Positions 1 through 13,440 of a DNA stretch of 64,000 nucleotides are shown here, piece by piece. The notes under the pieces are model-generated. The model saw only the letters and a list, made by a program, of their open reading frames with translations. It searched no databases and had not been told where the DNA came from. A program made the translations under genes and the position numbers. The first letter of the stretch is position 1, and every line of letters starts with the position of its first letter. Source of the stretch: Lingula anatina (lineage: Eukaryota > Brachiopoda > Lingulata > Lingulida > Lingulidae). Where the stretch lies: assembly GCF_001039355.2 (NCBI RefSeq), contig NW_019774358.1, positions 348,577 through 412,576 on the forward strand, read 5' to 3'.

Positions 1-414
1 AATTATCTGTCTGGCAATGCCTGGCTTTTTCGAGCCATTCTGCCACAGATTAACAAATTTGCGGAGCAGTGCATAGCTCATTTTACGCCTTGCAAAACTG
101 ACCACTTGCATGCCAAATTTCAAATTCTTCTATGCAGTAGTTACCGACATATGGATACTTTTTTGGAAGAACCATGCTTTGCCAAAGCCAAGCTTTGACC
201 TGCCCAAAGGAGCACTACCCAATTAAATCACTGCATATTACATAATGCAGCAGCGCAACAAACCTGGAATTCAGTGAATTGGAAGCGACACACCTGACTA
301 CACACTTCTCCATTCACATATCTTATATGAGATCTGCGTTTTTTGAAAAAAGGATGCATTTTTACCTAGGCATACCTTCGAAACTGAAATATTCCATATT
401 AAATGTCAAGTCTG
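1..414 (-). mobile_element. Tc1/mariner element, 5' part, cut by window start
   Basis: This stretch closely matches positions 16130-16541, the 5' end of the Tc1-like element at 14908-16541, in the same orientation. It includes the inverted-repeat terminus (complement of CAGACTTGACATTTAATATG) ending at 414 and followed by TA at 415-416, the expected target dinucleotide. The first bases lie inside the decayed transposase region. No intact frame remains. The rest of the element lies left of the window. Confidence 0.8.
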
Positions 415-416
415 TA

Positions 417-938
417 CTAAGTTACAATGCCTCAAACCAAATAATATTTTTCCATGCAACAAATATATGCAAAACCTTTATTATAGCAAATTATTTTTAA
501 ATTTTGAAGATGGGCACTTTGCCAATGGTTATTCGCACTCATCCTTTAATGTACACATGTGGATAGTAAAAATCATCTGTCACCAGAGGACCCAATATTT
601 AGTTTCACTAACCTCAGATAAGTGGTACTGACAGAGGCGCAACATAATTCTTTTGGCTGGTTGAATACTGAATATTTTTTTTTTTTTTTTTTCAATTCGT
701 AAATATAAGTAGACCCAGGCCTACAAATCAAATAATTCCCCAATATTATCCACTGGTGGTTTAAAAAGCGGGATTAAATGTCCAGTTCTCAAACAATAAT
801 TCCTCAACACATAATTTGAATAATTTTTTGTTGTTGGTGAAGAACGTAATTTTGGTAAATTATCACGGAGGAGACATAGATAACATCTGTATCAAAGTCT
901 TTCTTCCTTTGTTTGCCATGAATCATGGGTATACATAC
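417..938. other. no clear gene; poly-T tract
   Basis: AT-rich, with a T tract near 676-692. On the minus strand a short open segment near 614-669 has AG and GT at its ends and continues the frame of the signal-peptide exon. Its upstream side is purine-rich instead of pyrimidine-rich, so I do not call it an exon. Confidence 0.4.
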
Positions 939-1008
939 CGGTCACGGGACTGTCGAACAGAATCAATGCGATGATGTAGAATAGCGGTGACCACATCGTA
1001 GATGGCAT
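939..1008 (-). CDS. signal-peptide exon of an unidentified secreted or membrane protein
   Basis: On the minus strand an AG acceptor (after TTGTGTTGCAG, exon start 1013) is followed within five bases by ATG at 1008. It opens 23 codons plus one base, ending at a strong GTATGT donor at 938. The peptide has a short N-terminus, then a hydrophobic core (residues about 6-18, YIIALILF) and a small-residue region (DSPVTG) suited to signal-peptidase cleavage. The phase-1 donor is typical of signal-peptide exons feeding extracellular modules. The acceptor just before the ATG implies an upstream 5'-UTR exon at higher coordinates, which I could not find. Later exons should lie to the left, mostly outside the window. 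Family unknown; the call rests on splice signals and hydrophobicity only. Confidence 0.5.
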
Positions 1009-1013
1009 CGATA

Positions 1014-1910
1014 CTGCAACACAAAAAAGAACAGTGATAGTAATTCAAATATATGGATTTACAGTTAGATTTGCTCTTCAAAATTAAAAAAAAATCGATC
1101 AATGGGATTAATTTTTTCCAATTTGGACGGGCATTGTAAAAAAAAAAATAAATAAATAAATAAATAAATAAAAAATATGATAGCCATAGCTGTCTATATG
1201 CAGTGCCTTGTTAATACCTTAATGTAGAAAGAAACTTTCCTGGACATATACCCTGTAAAATACCGTTTTCAAAACATCTATAAGATCCAAAAGAAAGTGT
1301 CTGAGTTTGTATAAAACCGGTTCCGTTATCAACCTTTACGTGTTTCATCCTGGACTGTGCTATTATTGAAGTGGTTTGTAAATGAATGTATTTTTGCTAA
1401 TTCAACGCAGATTAAAATTTGAAACACATTCTGTTGGTGCCAAAGGAGGCTGAAGAACCATGGTGTCTTAATGTGTATAATTTCAAGAAAGTTATAGTTC
1501 TACGGGTATAATGATTAGGTCACGAAAACGTATTAATCATTACATATATCTCTTTTGCAAATACATTATCTGGTTGAAAATAGTATTGTATGAATAACTA
1601 AGGATAATCTTATTTATATGCAGCATATAAGAATGTTTAGGTCATTTAAAATATAGCTATGATTATAATGGCAGGCACCTTGGTGTGGGAACTACTGCAA
1701 ATCAGGGAATTAAGACAAAATTATTAGCGTGGATTGGCCTGCGGTATTCGAATCACCTGTAAATAGATACCCGCATAAAATTCAAATAAACCGTCAACTA
1801 GTATTGGTTTTAAAGTTGTGCGTTTCCATTAGTCTTTTTTTTTTTTTTTTTAAATGACGGTCACATTTTTGGTCATAGAAATTCATTTCTGATATTTCCA
1901 TAGCGCATGG
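1014..1910. other. no gene seen; A-rich microsatellite and old segmental-duplicate sequence
   Basis: An A/AAAT-rich tract lies at about 1138-1176. From about 1690 the sequence is a diverged match to 16880-17490 and more weakly to 13530-13760 and 23800-24110. No exon with credible splice sites was recognised. Confidence 0.5.
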
Positions 1911-2905
1911 ATGTAACGTCACAGTCAAATAGTTTTTGGATCTTTAACAGAACTTTTAACGAGTCGCTTTTGACAACACTTGTAAATAAATACATTATTT
2001 CCCCACCCATTTATTAAACTTCGTCGTGGGAAAGTACACATGTTTATATAATTAGCACACTGTGACAGCAGCAAGTATACACGGACTATAGCATTTGAGT
2101 GATCCTATAACGTCTTCGAGAAACACGAGGTTGCAAAACATTATCACAGCCTGTTGGAGCTTACACAAGCATTTCAGAGGCAGGCTAAAAATTGAAATTT
2201 TACTCAAACGCATTTTTACAGGCGATTTGGCTTGACCAGTCATGCCTGTACCCGTGGAAATCCACAGGGTGACTAAGTAGCCTTCAATGTTTTCAATGGA
2301 TGAACTAGTATGCGAAAATTAAGGAATACAAATTGTTGCTTAACTAATGAGCATCAGTTTAGCCTCGTTACAAGCTTGAGCTGGAAAATCCTTTCTCGGT
2401 GTGCGTAAACAACTTCACTCCGACGAACTTCACTCCGCTGTGGAAACGTACCCCTCAGATTGGAAAACGTGTGTTACTATAATACGCCACTTATGAGCGC
2501 CTACGCATTAATTGATCTTCAAACGAAATAGAGTGTGAGGAACATCTTTAATAAACTGCGAGCTCTATAAAAAACATTAGAGGAGAACTTTTTAACCTTG
2601 CAAATCAAAGGCGACGAACATTTTATGCTTTTAATGACTATGGACAGTTCATATTTTTTTATGCAAAACGACCAAATATAATTTTATACAGCCAAAAAAG
2701 TAAGTACACACAATGATGTGGAAAAAAAAAGCAAAGCTTACAACAAATAGAGGGTTTGAAAAAAATTATATATGATGTACTTTACATGTGTTTTATTGAT
2801 AAGTAATACTTTTAAAGAACTTTATGAATTTTAAATGTAGTATCACATGTTCTACTCTCTCATAACCCTTAGTAGGGTGTTTTTTTAACGTGATGCGTTA
2901 ATAAA

Positions 2906-2954
<49 letters not shown>

Positions 2955-5816
2955 CTTTAGTAATATCCATCTTGGAATTCATTTAAAAAAAACCGTACGG
3001 CCTTTTTTTGTTATCTTTTGTCACCAACAACACCAGAATATAATCAATTTTCAAACCAACCAAAAAGGCAACAATTGATGTCAGCGTCCATTATCTCAAA
3101 AAATGATAAATTAGTATTTTATTTTTTTTTAAGCGTCAGGTGGTCAACTTTATCAACAGAATGACTAGAAGTTGTTTCAAACCATTTCCATTTTCATGAG
3201 TTTAAATTCTCTTGATCTGTTTTGCTAAAGGAAGTAGACGTTAAGGCTCAGCTTATGGACTGATTGGTATAGTTTAGATGCGCGAAAACATACTGACTCT
3301 TAGCACCCAAATTCGATATAGAGGCGCAATTGAGGTCACATGCATGCTTTTTAAAATACTAAAGGACAATGAACACACCGCCAGAATGGCCTGAACGAAA
3401 CATATTATTCAGAAAACATGCCCAACTAACGATATCTTCATCCAAATACACAAATTAAAAGCTCATTGAGTAAATTTTTGGCTTTAAAGAAACGTCCTTT
3501 TTGCTCGGCCTGGGAGTTAATGAGCTACGTGGTCACGTGGTCCGATGACGACAATCGTGCCACCGGATAACAGAGCGTGCTTAGCTGTCAAACTGAGCTG
3601 CATTGTCTACCTGTAAGATGACTTTCCTGGCTTCTGATAAAAGTTTATACTCATTCAAATATCTTACCCGATGGGTCTAAATCCTTAGGAAGCTGTGTAA
3701 AACCATTTCCCGTCTAGTTAATTCTTTAACAAGCATTGAATTATGGTTATCCCAAGTTGTATAAAACACTGCATTTGAATGAGTTAAGGGTAATGTTGAT
3801 TATTGCATATGAGGTCCATGTTATTTGTAAAATTCAATTTATTTTATTAAACCGCTGACACCCCGTCTTGTATACTTTTTATTAAACTGAGGTAAACCTT
3901 TACAAGTCCTATCTTAATCATCCATCTAACTGGAACTTCCTTTACCTCTTAATTAGAGGGTTAAATGGCATTCAATTTTCTTGTAGCCTCTGTCTTGCGA
4001 GTATCGAACACACTCTCGCTGGCGATATTTATATCAGGTAAAAATCTACCTGTGCGTAAGTTTCAAAGAGCAGCTCCCGCAGACCTGGGGGTTCTAGATA
4101 AAATATGAACACCTTGTTTATCGAGGAGCTAGAGAAACAAAGGAAGGATTCATGGGAATATTAACACGGACTTGATCCAGCTTAGTTAGCCTCCTTTTAA
4201 ATAAATATACCGTTTTGGGTAAATTAGAACATTTATTAAATCGCAGGAATATTTTTGCCTTAAATGATGATTTTATTATTAATGGAAATTAAGCTACTAT
4301 ATGAGTTATATTTGCTGTTATTATGCTGTCATTCATGTTTTGCATATGCCTACATTTTGCTGTACGTGCTTGTAATTTTTTTTAAATCTGTGCGTACAAT
4401 TTTTGCAGGTCTGGTTACGCCCCTGTTATGTGATGAAAGTCTAAATTTGGCAATAATTTCCTTAGCTTATTTAAAAAGAATTACAGTGTAAATTTTTCAA
4501 CAAGATGTTGGCGCAATAGCCCTTTACTCTTTGTGGATATTTACCCAGTCAAAGTTTGTCTAAAATTATATTTCAATCTTTACTCTTTACTCTTTACTCT
4601 TTCAAGGACACTATAAAGATACATGTATCTGACATATTTTCGTGAAAACTTATTGACAACCCAAGTGTCTCCAGTTCATTCCGTACTCAATTTTACCCAA
4701 GCAAATTCTTTTCTTGAGTAGATCTTTTAAGCACGGTGTTAAAATACAATTTTTGGAAGAGGGGATTTAAATCAATATTTAAAAAAAGGTGTAGCTTCGT
4801 ACTTAAAATAATTGGGTATCTCCCGCTTTGCATAATATACTAAGTTATATACAATGAACTAAGTTATCAGTAGTGATCTTTTTTACAGCCAACATTCTTT
4901 AAATAAGGTGGCGCCACACTACTGAGCAGACAGGCTGTATGTAGCTCTCATATATTTTCTGCCTATTTTAATAGTGTTTATGCAGTTTTTACTGTTGATA
5001 CTTGTGAAGTGGTTTAATGAATGCACCAGGACCACATGTGGACAGTGGAAAAGGTTGATACAGTTTTGACATTTGTGAAATTTGAGGATATGTGTTGTGC
5101 ACCTTCTACATGTGAAATCATTGACTTCACTCCAGGCTACCAACCTGAGAATTTATACCACTTGTCACTTACCTTGTTACTTAAGTTTCAACAAAATAGA
5201 CAATTATATTAGATTATTTGAACGTGCCACAGGACAGCTACTATTGTGCCCAGCTCTGCACAGGTATACAGGTATGAAAGACAGCAATTAATTGACATTC
5301 GGCTCCAGGGGAAATTCATTTTGCCTGACAATGTTATGTCACTTTTGAGAACAGTGAACATCATTAGGAAACATAGAGGCAACCGTGGTGGAGTACATCA
5401 CAGGAAGAAAATATTCACAGTACAAGCGGATCATAAAAAAAGAGACAGCATGGCAAAAAATGTCCCTGGTCCCAATCCAGCAAATCTAGTAACTGTCTTC
5501 AACCCTATTCAATGGGATATACCTGCTCTGCTAAATACAAATGCACGCTCGCTATTGAATAAAGTTGACGATCTATACGTTACATTAAATCAGTATGATG
5601 TAGACATCTGCTGTGTATCAGAGACATGGGCTTCCCAAGAAGTCCCAGACAGTCACCTTCATATGCCTGGATACATCTGTGCACGCCGGGACCGTAAAGA
5701 GAAAAAAAGTGGAGGGGTGGCCTGGTATGTTAAGGAATCGGTACCTTGTAAAGTGTGGCATTCATTGAGAGACGATAATACTGAATCTACATGGATGACA
5801 ATCAGGCCAAAAAAAT
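1911..5816. repeat. allelic duplication, copy 1 (about 3.9 kb)
   Basis: This block matches 5819-9710 almost base for base with scattered substitutions and small indels. The two copies are separated only by the n at 5817, so copy 1 stops at a contig end inside the LINE. The most economical reading is two haplotypes laid end to end. It contains a TTA microsatellite (about 2906-2951), old repeat sequence and the 5' part of a CR1-like LINE. Apart from the LINE I see no gene. Confidence 0.95.
4890..5816 (+). mobile_element. CR1-like LINE, 5' part, truncated at contig end
   Basis: The open segment 5246-5816 encodes the region before the endonuclease and the start of an AP-type endonuclease domain (NTNARSLLNKVDDL near residue 94; CCVSETWAS near residue 124). 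This is the layout of non-LTR retrotransposons of the CR1/jockey group. It is the allele of the element at 8785-11495. Here the frame reads through the position of the stop at 9593 in the other copy. The n at 5817 ends it. The 5' limit near 4890 is approximate. Confidence 0.85.
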
Positions 5817-5817
5817 N
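5817..5817. other. assembly joint (single n)
   Basis: A single undetermined base. Sequence right of it repeats sequence starting at 1911, so it marks the end-to-end joining of overlapping contigs. Confidence 0.95.
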
Positions 5818-5818
5818 T

Positions 5819-8800
5819 ATGTAACGTCACAGTCAAATAGTTTTTGGATCTTTAACAGAACTTTTAACGAGTCGCTTTTGACAACACTTGTAAATAAATA
5901 CATTATTTCCCCACCCATTTATTAAACTTCGTCGTGGAAAAGTACACGTGTTTATATAATTAGCACACTGTGACAGCAGCAAGTATACACGGACTATAGC
6001 ATTTGAGTGATCCTATAACGTCTTCGAGAAACACGAGGTTGCAAAAAATTATCACAGCCTGTTGGAGCTTACACAAGCATTTCAGAGGCAGGCTAAAAAT
6101 TGAAATTTTACTCAAATGCATTTTTACAGGCGATTTGGCTTGACCAGTCATGCCTGTACCCGTGGAAGTCCACAGGGTGACTAAGTAGCCTTCAATGTTT
6201 TCAATGGATGAACTAGTATGCGAAAATTAAGGAATGCAAATTGTTGCTTAACTAATGAGCATCAGTTTAGCCTCGTTACAAGCTAGAGCTGGAAAATCCT
6301 TTCTCGGTGTGCGTAAACAACTTCACTCCGACGAACTTCACTCCGCTGTGGAAACGTACCCCTCAGATTGGAAAACGTGTGTTACTATAATACGCCACTT
6401 ATGAGCGCCTACGCATTAATTGATATTCAAACGAAATAGAGTGTGAGGAACATCTTTAATAAACGGCGAGCTCTATAAAGACATTAGAGGAGAACTCTTT
6501 AACCTTGCAAATCAAAGGCGACGAACATTTTATGCTTTTAATGACTATGGACAGTTCATATTTTTTATGCAAAACGACCAAATATAATTTTATACAGCCA
6601 AAAAAGTACACACAATGATGTGGAAAAAAAAAGCAAAGCTTACAACAAATAGAGGGTTTGAAAAAAATTATATATGATGTACTTGACATGTGTTTTATTG
6701 ATAAGTAATACTTTTAAAGAACTTTATGAATTTTAAATGTAGTATCACATGTTCTACTCTCTAATAACCCTTAGTAGGGTGTTTTTTAACGTGATGCGTT
6801 AATAAAATTATTATCATTATTATTATTATTATCATTATTATCATTATTATTACCACTTTAGTAATATCCATCTTGGAATTCATTTTAAGAAAACCGTACG
6901 GCCTTTTTTTGTTATCTTTTGTCACCAACAACACCAGAATATAATCAATTTTCAAACCAACCAAAAAGGCAACAATTGATGTCAGCGTCCATTATCTCAA
7001 AAAATGATAAATCAGTATTTTATTTTTTTTTTAAGCGTCAGGTGGTCAACTTTATCAACATGCAGAATGACTAGAAGTTGTTTCAAACCATTTCCATTTT
7101 CATGAGTTTAAATTCTCTTGATCTGTTTTGCTAAAGGAAGTAGACGTTAAGGCTCAGCTTATGGACTGATTGGTATAGTTTAGATGCGCGAAAACATACT
7201 GACTCTTAGCACCCAAATTCGATATAGAGGCGCAATTGAGGTCACATGCATGCTTTTTAAAATACTAAAGGACAATGAACACACCGCCAGAATGGCCTGA
7301 ACGAAACATATTATTCAGAAAACATGCCCAACTAACGATATCTTCATCCAAATACACAAATTAAAAGCTCATTGAGTAAATTTTTGGCTTTAAAGAAACG
7401 TCCTTTTTGCTCGGCCTGGGAGTTAATGAGCTACGTGGTCACGTGGTCCGATGACGACAATCGTGCCACCGGATAACAGAGCGTGCTTAGCTGTCAAACT
7501 GAGCTGCATTGTCTACCTGTAAGATGACTTTCCTGGCTTCTGATAAAAGTTTATACTCATTCAAATATCTTACCCGATGGGTCTAAATCCTTAGGAAGCT
7601 GTGTAAAACCATTTCCCGTCTAGTTAATTCTTTAACAAGCATTTAATTATGGTTATCCCAAGTTGTATAAAACACTGCATTTGAATGAGTTAAGGGTAAT
7701 GTTGATTATTGCATATAAGGCCCATGTTATTTGTAAAATTCAATTTATTTTATTAAACCGCTGACACCCCGTCTTGTATACTTTTTATTAAACTGAGGTA
7801 AACCTTTACAAGTCCTATCTTAATCATCCATCTAACTGGAACTTCCTTTACCTCTTAATTAGAGGGTTAAATGGCATTCAATTTTCCTGAAGCCTCTGTC
7901 TTGCGAGTATCGAACACACTCTCGCTGGCGATATTAATCTCAGGTAAAAATCTACCTGTGCGTTAGTTTCAAAGAGCAGCTCCCGCAGACCTGGGGGTTC
8001 TAGATAAAATATGAACACCTTGTTTATCGAGGAGCTAGAGAAGAAGAAGAAGGAATCATGGGAATTTTAACACGGACTTGATCCAGCTTAGTTAGCCTCC
8101 TTTTAAATAAATATACCGTTTGGGGTAAATTAGAACATTTATTAAATCGCGGGAATATTTTTGCCTTAAATGATGATTTTATTATTAATGGAAATGAGTT
8201 ATATTTGCTGTGATTATGCTGTCATTCATGTTTTGCATATGCCTACATTTTGCTGTACGTGCTTGTAATTTTTTTTTTAATCTGTGCGTACAATTTTTGC
8301 AGGTCTGGTTACGCCCCTGTTATGTGATGAAAGTCTAAATTTGGCAATAAGTTCCTTAGCTTATTTAAAAAGAATTACAGTGTAAATTTTTCAACAAGAT
8401 GTTGGCGCAATAGCCCTTTACTCTTTGTGGATATTTACCCAGTCAAAGTTTGTCTAAAATTATATTTCAATCTTTACTCTTTACTCCTTACTCTTTCAAG
8501 GACACTATAAAGATACATGTATCTGACATATTTTCGTGAAAACTTATTGACAACCCAAGTGTCTCCAGTTCATTCCGTACTCAATTTTACCCAAGCAAAT
8601 TCTTTTCTTGAGTAGATCTTTTAAGCACGGTGTTAAAATACAATTTTTGGAAGAGGGGATTTAAATCAATATTTAAAAAAAGGTGTAGCTTCGTACTTAA
8701 AAGAATTGGGTATCTCCCGATTTGCATAATATACTAAGTTATATACAATGAACTAAGTTATCAGTAGTGATCTTTTTTACAGCCAACATTCTTTAAATAA

Positions 8801-9710
8801 GGTGGCGCCACACTACTGAGCAGACAGGCTGTATGTAGCTCTCATATATTTTCTGCCTATTTTAATAGTGTTTATGCAGTTTTTACTGATGATACTTGTG
8901 AAGTGGTTTAATGAATGCACCAGGACCACATGTGGACAGTGGAAAAGGTTGATACAGTTTTGACATTTGTGAAATTTGAGGATATGTGTTGTGCACCTTC
9001 TACACGTGAAATCATTGACTTCAATCCAGGCTACCAACCTGAGAATTTATACCACTTGTCACTTACCTTGTTACTTAAGTTTCAACAAAAGAGACAATTA
9101 TATTAGATTATTTGAATGTGCCACAGGACAGCTACTATTGTGCCCAGCTCTGCACAGGTATACAGGTATGAAAGACAGCAATTAATTGACATTCGGCTCC
9201 AGGGGAAATTCATTTTGCCTGACAATGTTATGTCACTTTTGAGAACAGTGAACATCATTAGGAAACATAGAGGCAACCCTGGTGGAGTACATCACAGGAG
9301 GAAAATATTCACAGTACAAGCGGATCATAAAAAAAGAGACAGCATGGCAAAAAATGTCCCTGGTCCCAATCCAGCAAATCTAGTAACTGTCTTCAACCCT
9401 ATTCAATGGAATATACCTGCTCTGCTAAATACAAATGCACGCTCGCTATTGAATAAAGTTGACGATCTATACGTTACATTAAATCAGTATGATGTAGACA
9501 TCTGCTGTGTATCAGAGACATGGGCTTCCCAAGAAGTCCCAGACAGTCACCTTCATATGCCTGGATACATCTGTGCACGCCGGGACCGTAAATAGAAAAA
9601 AGTGGAGGGATGGCCTGGTATGTTAAGGAATCGGTACCTTGTAAAGTGTGGCATTCATTGAGAGACGATAATACTGAATCTACATGGATGACAATCAGGC
9701 CAAAAAAAAT
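5819..9710. repeat. allelic duplication, copy 2 (about 3.9 kb)
   Basis: Near-identical to 1911-5816. Differences include a four-base gain near 7060, a shorter and interrupted ATT tract near 6808-6851, and an indel near 8190. These are the kind and density expected between two haplotypes. Copy 2 runs past the contig end of copy 1 and so shows the rest of the LINE. Confidence 0.95.
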
Positions 9711-11495
9711 ACCTCGACAGTTTAGTTGCATAGCTGTAGGGGTGATATATCACCCACCCGAAAAAAAAAAACAAAACTACAGTGAATCATATATTTGCGA
9801 GCCTTGATCAAATACCAGGCAAGGATCCCAATGCAGGCATCATCCTGACCGGTGACTTTAACACACTGAAGTACTCTCAGTTTAAAAACAGTTATAATCT
9901 AAAACAGATTGTGAATAAAGGCAAACGGAAAAATGCAATTTTGGATAAAATATACACCAACATGGGAAATTTGTTCAGCGAACCACAAATTTTATGTCCA
10001 CTTGGAAGCTCAGACCACAATACTGTGCTTTGCTTACCATCCACGGGAGGCGGCTTTGATCAATCAGAAAAAAATCCGAATTGAAAAGAGAACATCTGGA
10101 AAGAATGAGAAAGCATTGTTTGCTGAAGCTCTAAGTAAAGTTGACTGGCGGCCACTCTACAGTATGGTAACATGTGAATCACAGTTTACTATCTTCCAGT
10201 CGACTATCACTAGTCTGCTAAATGAGCACCTACCAATAAAGTCAGTGCAAAAGATGAACAATGAAAAGCCAAGGGTCAATGATCAGTGTAGGGACTTAAT
10301 TAAGAAGAGACAACGTGCTTGGATGGGAAATCAGACTAACCTCTACAAACATTACAGAAACAGAGTAAACAGACTTACATGTACCAAAACTCTGCGGAAA
10401 AGCTTCTATGAAGGGAAACTGAAAGACATGTCTGACGGTACATCAAGGCAGTGGTGGAAAGACATTAACTTGCTTACAGGGCAAACAACACAAAATAATT
10501 CCTTACTGGGCTTGGCTAACAGTGAGTGCAATGGTGATTTCAGCTTATTAGCCCAGAAAATAAACACTTCCTTTCAATCTGTCACGAATGACTTTGTGCC
10601 ACTTGAACCGAAACACGTGGAAGCAGCAGACCCTGTACCAGCCACATATATCTTCACAAAACAAGATGTCGAAAAAGCCTTGCTCCAGGTAAACGTACAC
10701 AAGTCCACAGGTCCCGACGAAATTCCCAACTGGATCCTACATGACCTAGCAGAGTACCTAGCTGCCCCAGTATGTGCTATATTCAACTCATCAGTTCGTG
10801 AAGGATATGTCCCACCACTCTGGAAACATGCATATGTGTCACCACTACCTAAGTGCATTCCTCCAAAGACCATAGAGACAGACATTAGACCCATATCTCT
10901 AACTCCAGTGCTCTCTAAGTTATTGGAGGGTTTTATTGTTAAATGGATTTGGGACATTGTGACCAATAAGATTGACCTTAGGCAGTTCGGCAGCATGAAG
11001 GGGAACTGTACGACATACGCTCTGATCAAAGCTATTGACCTTATTGCAAGGCAGACTGACACTCTAGGACAATATGCCAGAATGCTTTTGGTCGATTATA
11101 CCAAAGCATTCGATAGAATAGACCACACCTTGCTTTATCAAAAACTGTCTGAATTAGGTATTCCATGAATTATTTCAAACTGGACTCTTGCTTGTAGAAG
11201 AGATGCATTGCACAACATGTACTCTCTACAGAATCCATCATTTTCTACCAGAGATAAATGAAAGTTCCTACACTTTGCGCCGGGTTTGTAAGTACACTGT
11301 GCCAAAACTGAGGACTGTACGATCGTCAAAAACTTTTATCACAAATTTTAAGAACTGAGGTTTTTATGAACTTTTAATGTGTATCAAATCATTTTAACAC
11401 TTACAAGTATATTTTAAGATTGTGAATCTCACGACTATTTGTTTTTATTGTGAAATCCAATTTTTTAAGTTGCAAATAAATACATATTATTATTA
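8785..11495 (+). mobile_element. CR1-like LINE, frameshifted and internally deleted
   Basis: Broken frames run in order: the endonuclease N-terminal part (9116-9595, stop at 9593), its middle (9610-9807), and its C-terminal part (9782-10084, with LTGDFNTL and GSSDHNTV catalytic-type motifs). Next comes the pre-RT and reverse-transcriptase part (9933-11168), with KSTGPDEIPNW, a DIRPISLTP motif and catalytic block A (LLVDYTKAFDRIDHTLL). The reading breaks just after this. Only about 150 bases later it resumes at the extreme C-terminus (YTLRRVCKYTVPKLRT near 11255-11310), followed by a 3' UTR and a short TATTATTATTA tail near 11485. The RT block carrying the YADD-type catalytic pair is missing. 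The element is dead. Clade assignment is by motif look only. Confidence 0.88.
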
Positions 11496-13440
11496 TAAAA
11501 ATCCGTTTGTGGCTTTCTTATAACCCTTACCAGGTTCAATCCATGCATAATTTAAAATATACTAACGTACGTATAACTGCACATTTAGTAATCACATTAA
11601 ATAAATGATTTTTTTCCATGCTACTAGTAGCAAACAATGCTCTTTAACCTTGATCTGCTACATGTTTTTGGGTTTGACAAAGCTAACAAATTTGCAAAAA
11701 GTTTTGCGTACAGACGCAGAACTTGCGTTTCAAGTTATAAAATGATAAATCTTTTAAATTATTTAATATTTCAGATGAAATAACCTTCAGAAACAAATCC
11801 TCAAAGCATAAACGAATTAGAATTACGAACCACTTTATTACAGCAGTTCCCATTTTTTCTTTAATATAACGCTCTTTATCCTGTTCTTTCCTCAACACGT
11901 TTTCTTCCACGGAAGTAATACCTGGGCATACGCATGCTTCAAGATACCTTGTGAGCAATTTCTTTTATTAATGTTCTCGACCGTGTTTGAAGTTAATTGA
12001 TTAAATATTGTTATTTAACATCATTTACAAATACCAATAAATTAACCCCATGAAATAAATGAGATATATTGAAAAATGATGAAAGCACACCATGACGAGT
12101 TTGATACCTGTCATTACCTGGCTTGGGAATTGCAGCGGTGCATAATTAACATGTGTTATTGTTAAGGAACTCTTGGTCAACTACAATGCATTTAAAATGC
12201 ATCAGCAATTAGTAAGCTTGCCAACTGATGACAGTTAATCTAAAAGACTATCAGTTTTTGAAACGATCTAAAACACCTCAGGTGACCGAGATCTCGAGCA
12301 TCGCAACTATTGTCACCGAAGTTAGTGAGTAAGTCACGGTAGACAGTCACAGACAAAGAAAGATTGTCAAGGAGTGCTGCAATTTTGGTGAATCCCACGG
12401 CAACACACTGAGACATAACGAAAACTCAACTCCCTTCAACACAACTGTCCTTTCAACTATTTTGTCTGTATGCACCATGCAGCTCAGTCTCATAGACCTT
12501 TATCCTCATTGTCGTCACAGTATCACGTGACCCAAATATGTTGTATTATTCATGCATATTGAGGTGAGGTTCACTAAAACGTATTTTTTCTACTAATAGA
12601 TTGTTTTTATAATTTTTAAACGGCGGGGATCGATTAAAACATACCTCTAGTGTATAGATTGAGTGCTGATTCTTCAAAATTCGAGAAATGAATTTTTATG
12701 TGTCTATTGTCCTTTAAATGCACAGATTGCAAATGTCTCATTAATTTAGGCTCCCACATGAAGACGTCTGTATCAAAGTTCCACTCTCTTGGAAACATAA
12801 ATTATATATATATATATATATATATCCCCAAAACGGAACATACATTACTGTCACAAATGCAAAACGTTCAGCTGTGAAACGTTTTATTCACTTAAAAATG
12901 TAATCATCACTGTTTTTTTATTCAACTCCCACAAGTATAACGTTGTAAAATAATATAATAATCTTCTATATAGAGCAGTTAATTGCTTTTGAGAGACTTA
13001 AGTTTGCTTGTCACTGAAAGTAAAAAAAGGGAAGATGCGATGTTTTCTACTGCACCAAGTAATTAAACAAAATGAATTTTTTGGGAGGGTAGTGGGAACA
13101 TACGTTAACTATTATAAGCCACGACGCAAAGCCCCTTGAGTTATACGGGACATAAACGTTCCCTTTGCGTGATTTTATTTTGAATATAAATTGAGACATT
13201 CTTGGATTTTTGTTCTATACACACATATGTCTTAAAATATATTGCAACTCTGAATTCATTTAACTTTCTTACTGCAGCTTGCAGTCATATATCAAATGCG
13301 ATGTTCATCATTAACCAAACGAACTCAAACCATGCCTCTATAGTTATATTTTATTATTGTGTCCCGGCCGTTGTGGTAGAGCGCTTTGTTGCCCAACTTT
13401 CACTTGAGTTTAAAGCAGTGCTGATTTTTTAATGTTCGAG
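11496..13440. other. no gene recognised
   Basis: AT-rich intergenic or intronic sequence. A TA dinucleotide run lies near 12804-12825. Several short open frames lack splice context or family resemblance. Confidence 0.5.

Noticed and set aside
1911-9710. Genuine tandem gene-cluster duplication
   Set aside because: The break lies exactly at an n joint, divergence is allelic-like, and other joints show the same pattern.
10574-11062. 162-codon minus-strand frame
   Set aside because: Antisense shadow of the CR1-like reverse transcriptase.
13361-13440. tRNA-like A box (TGGTAGAGCG) suggesting a tRNA gene or SINE head
   Set aside because: No matching B box at the right distance and no cloverleaf; at most a decayed tRNA-derived SINE.
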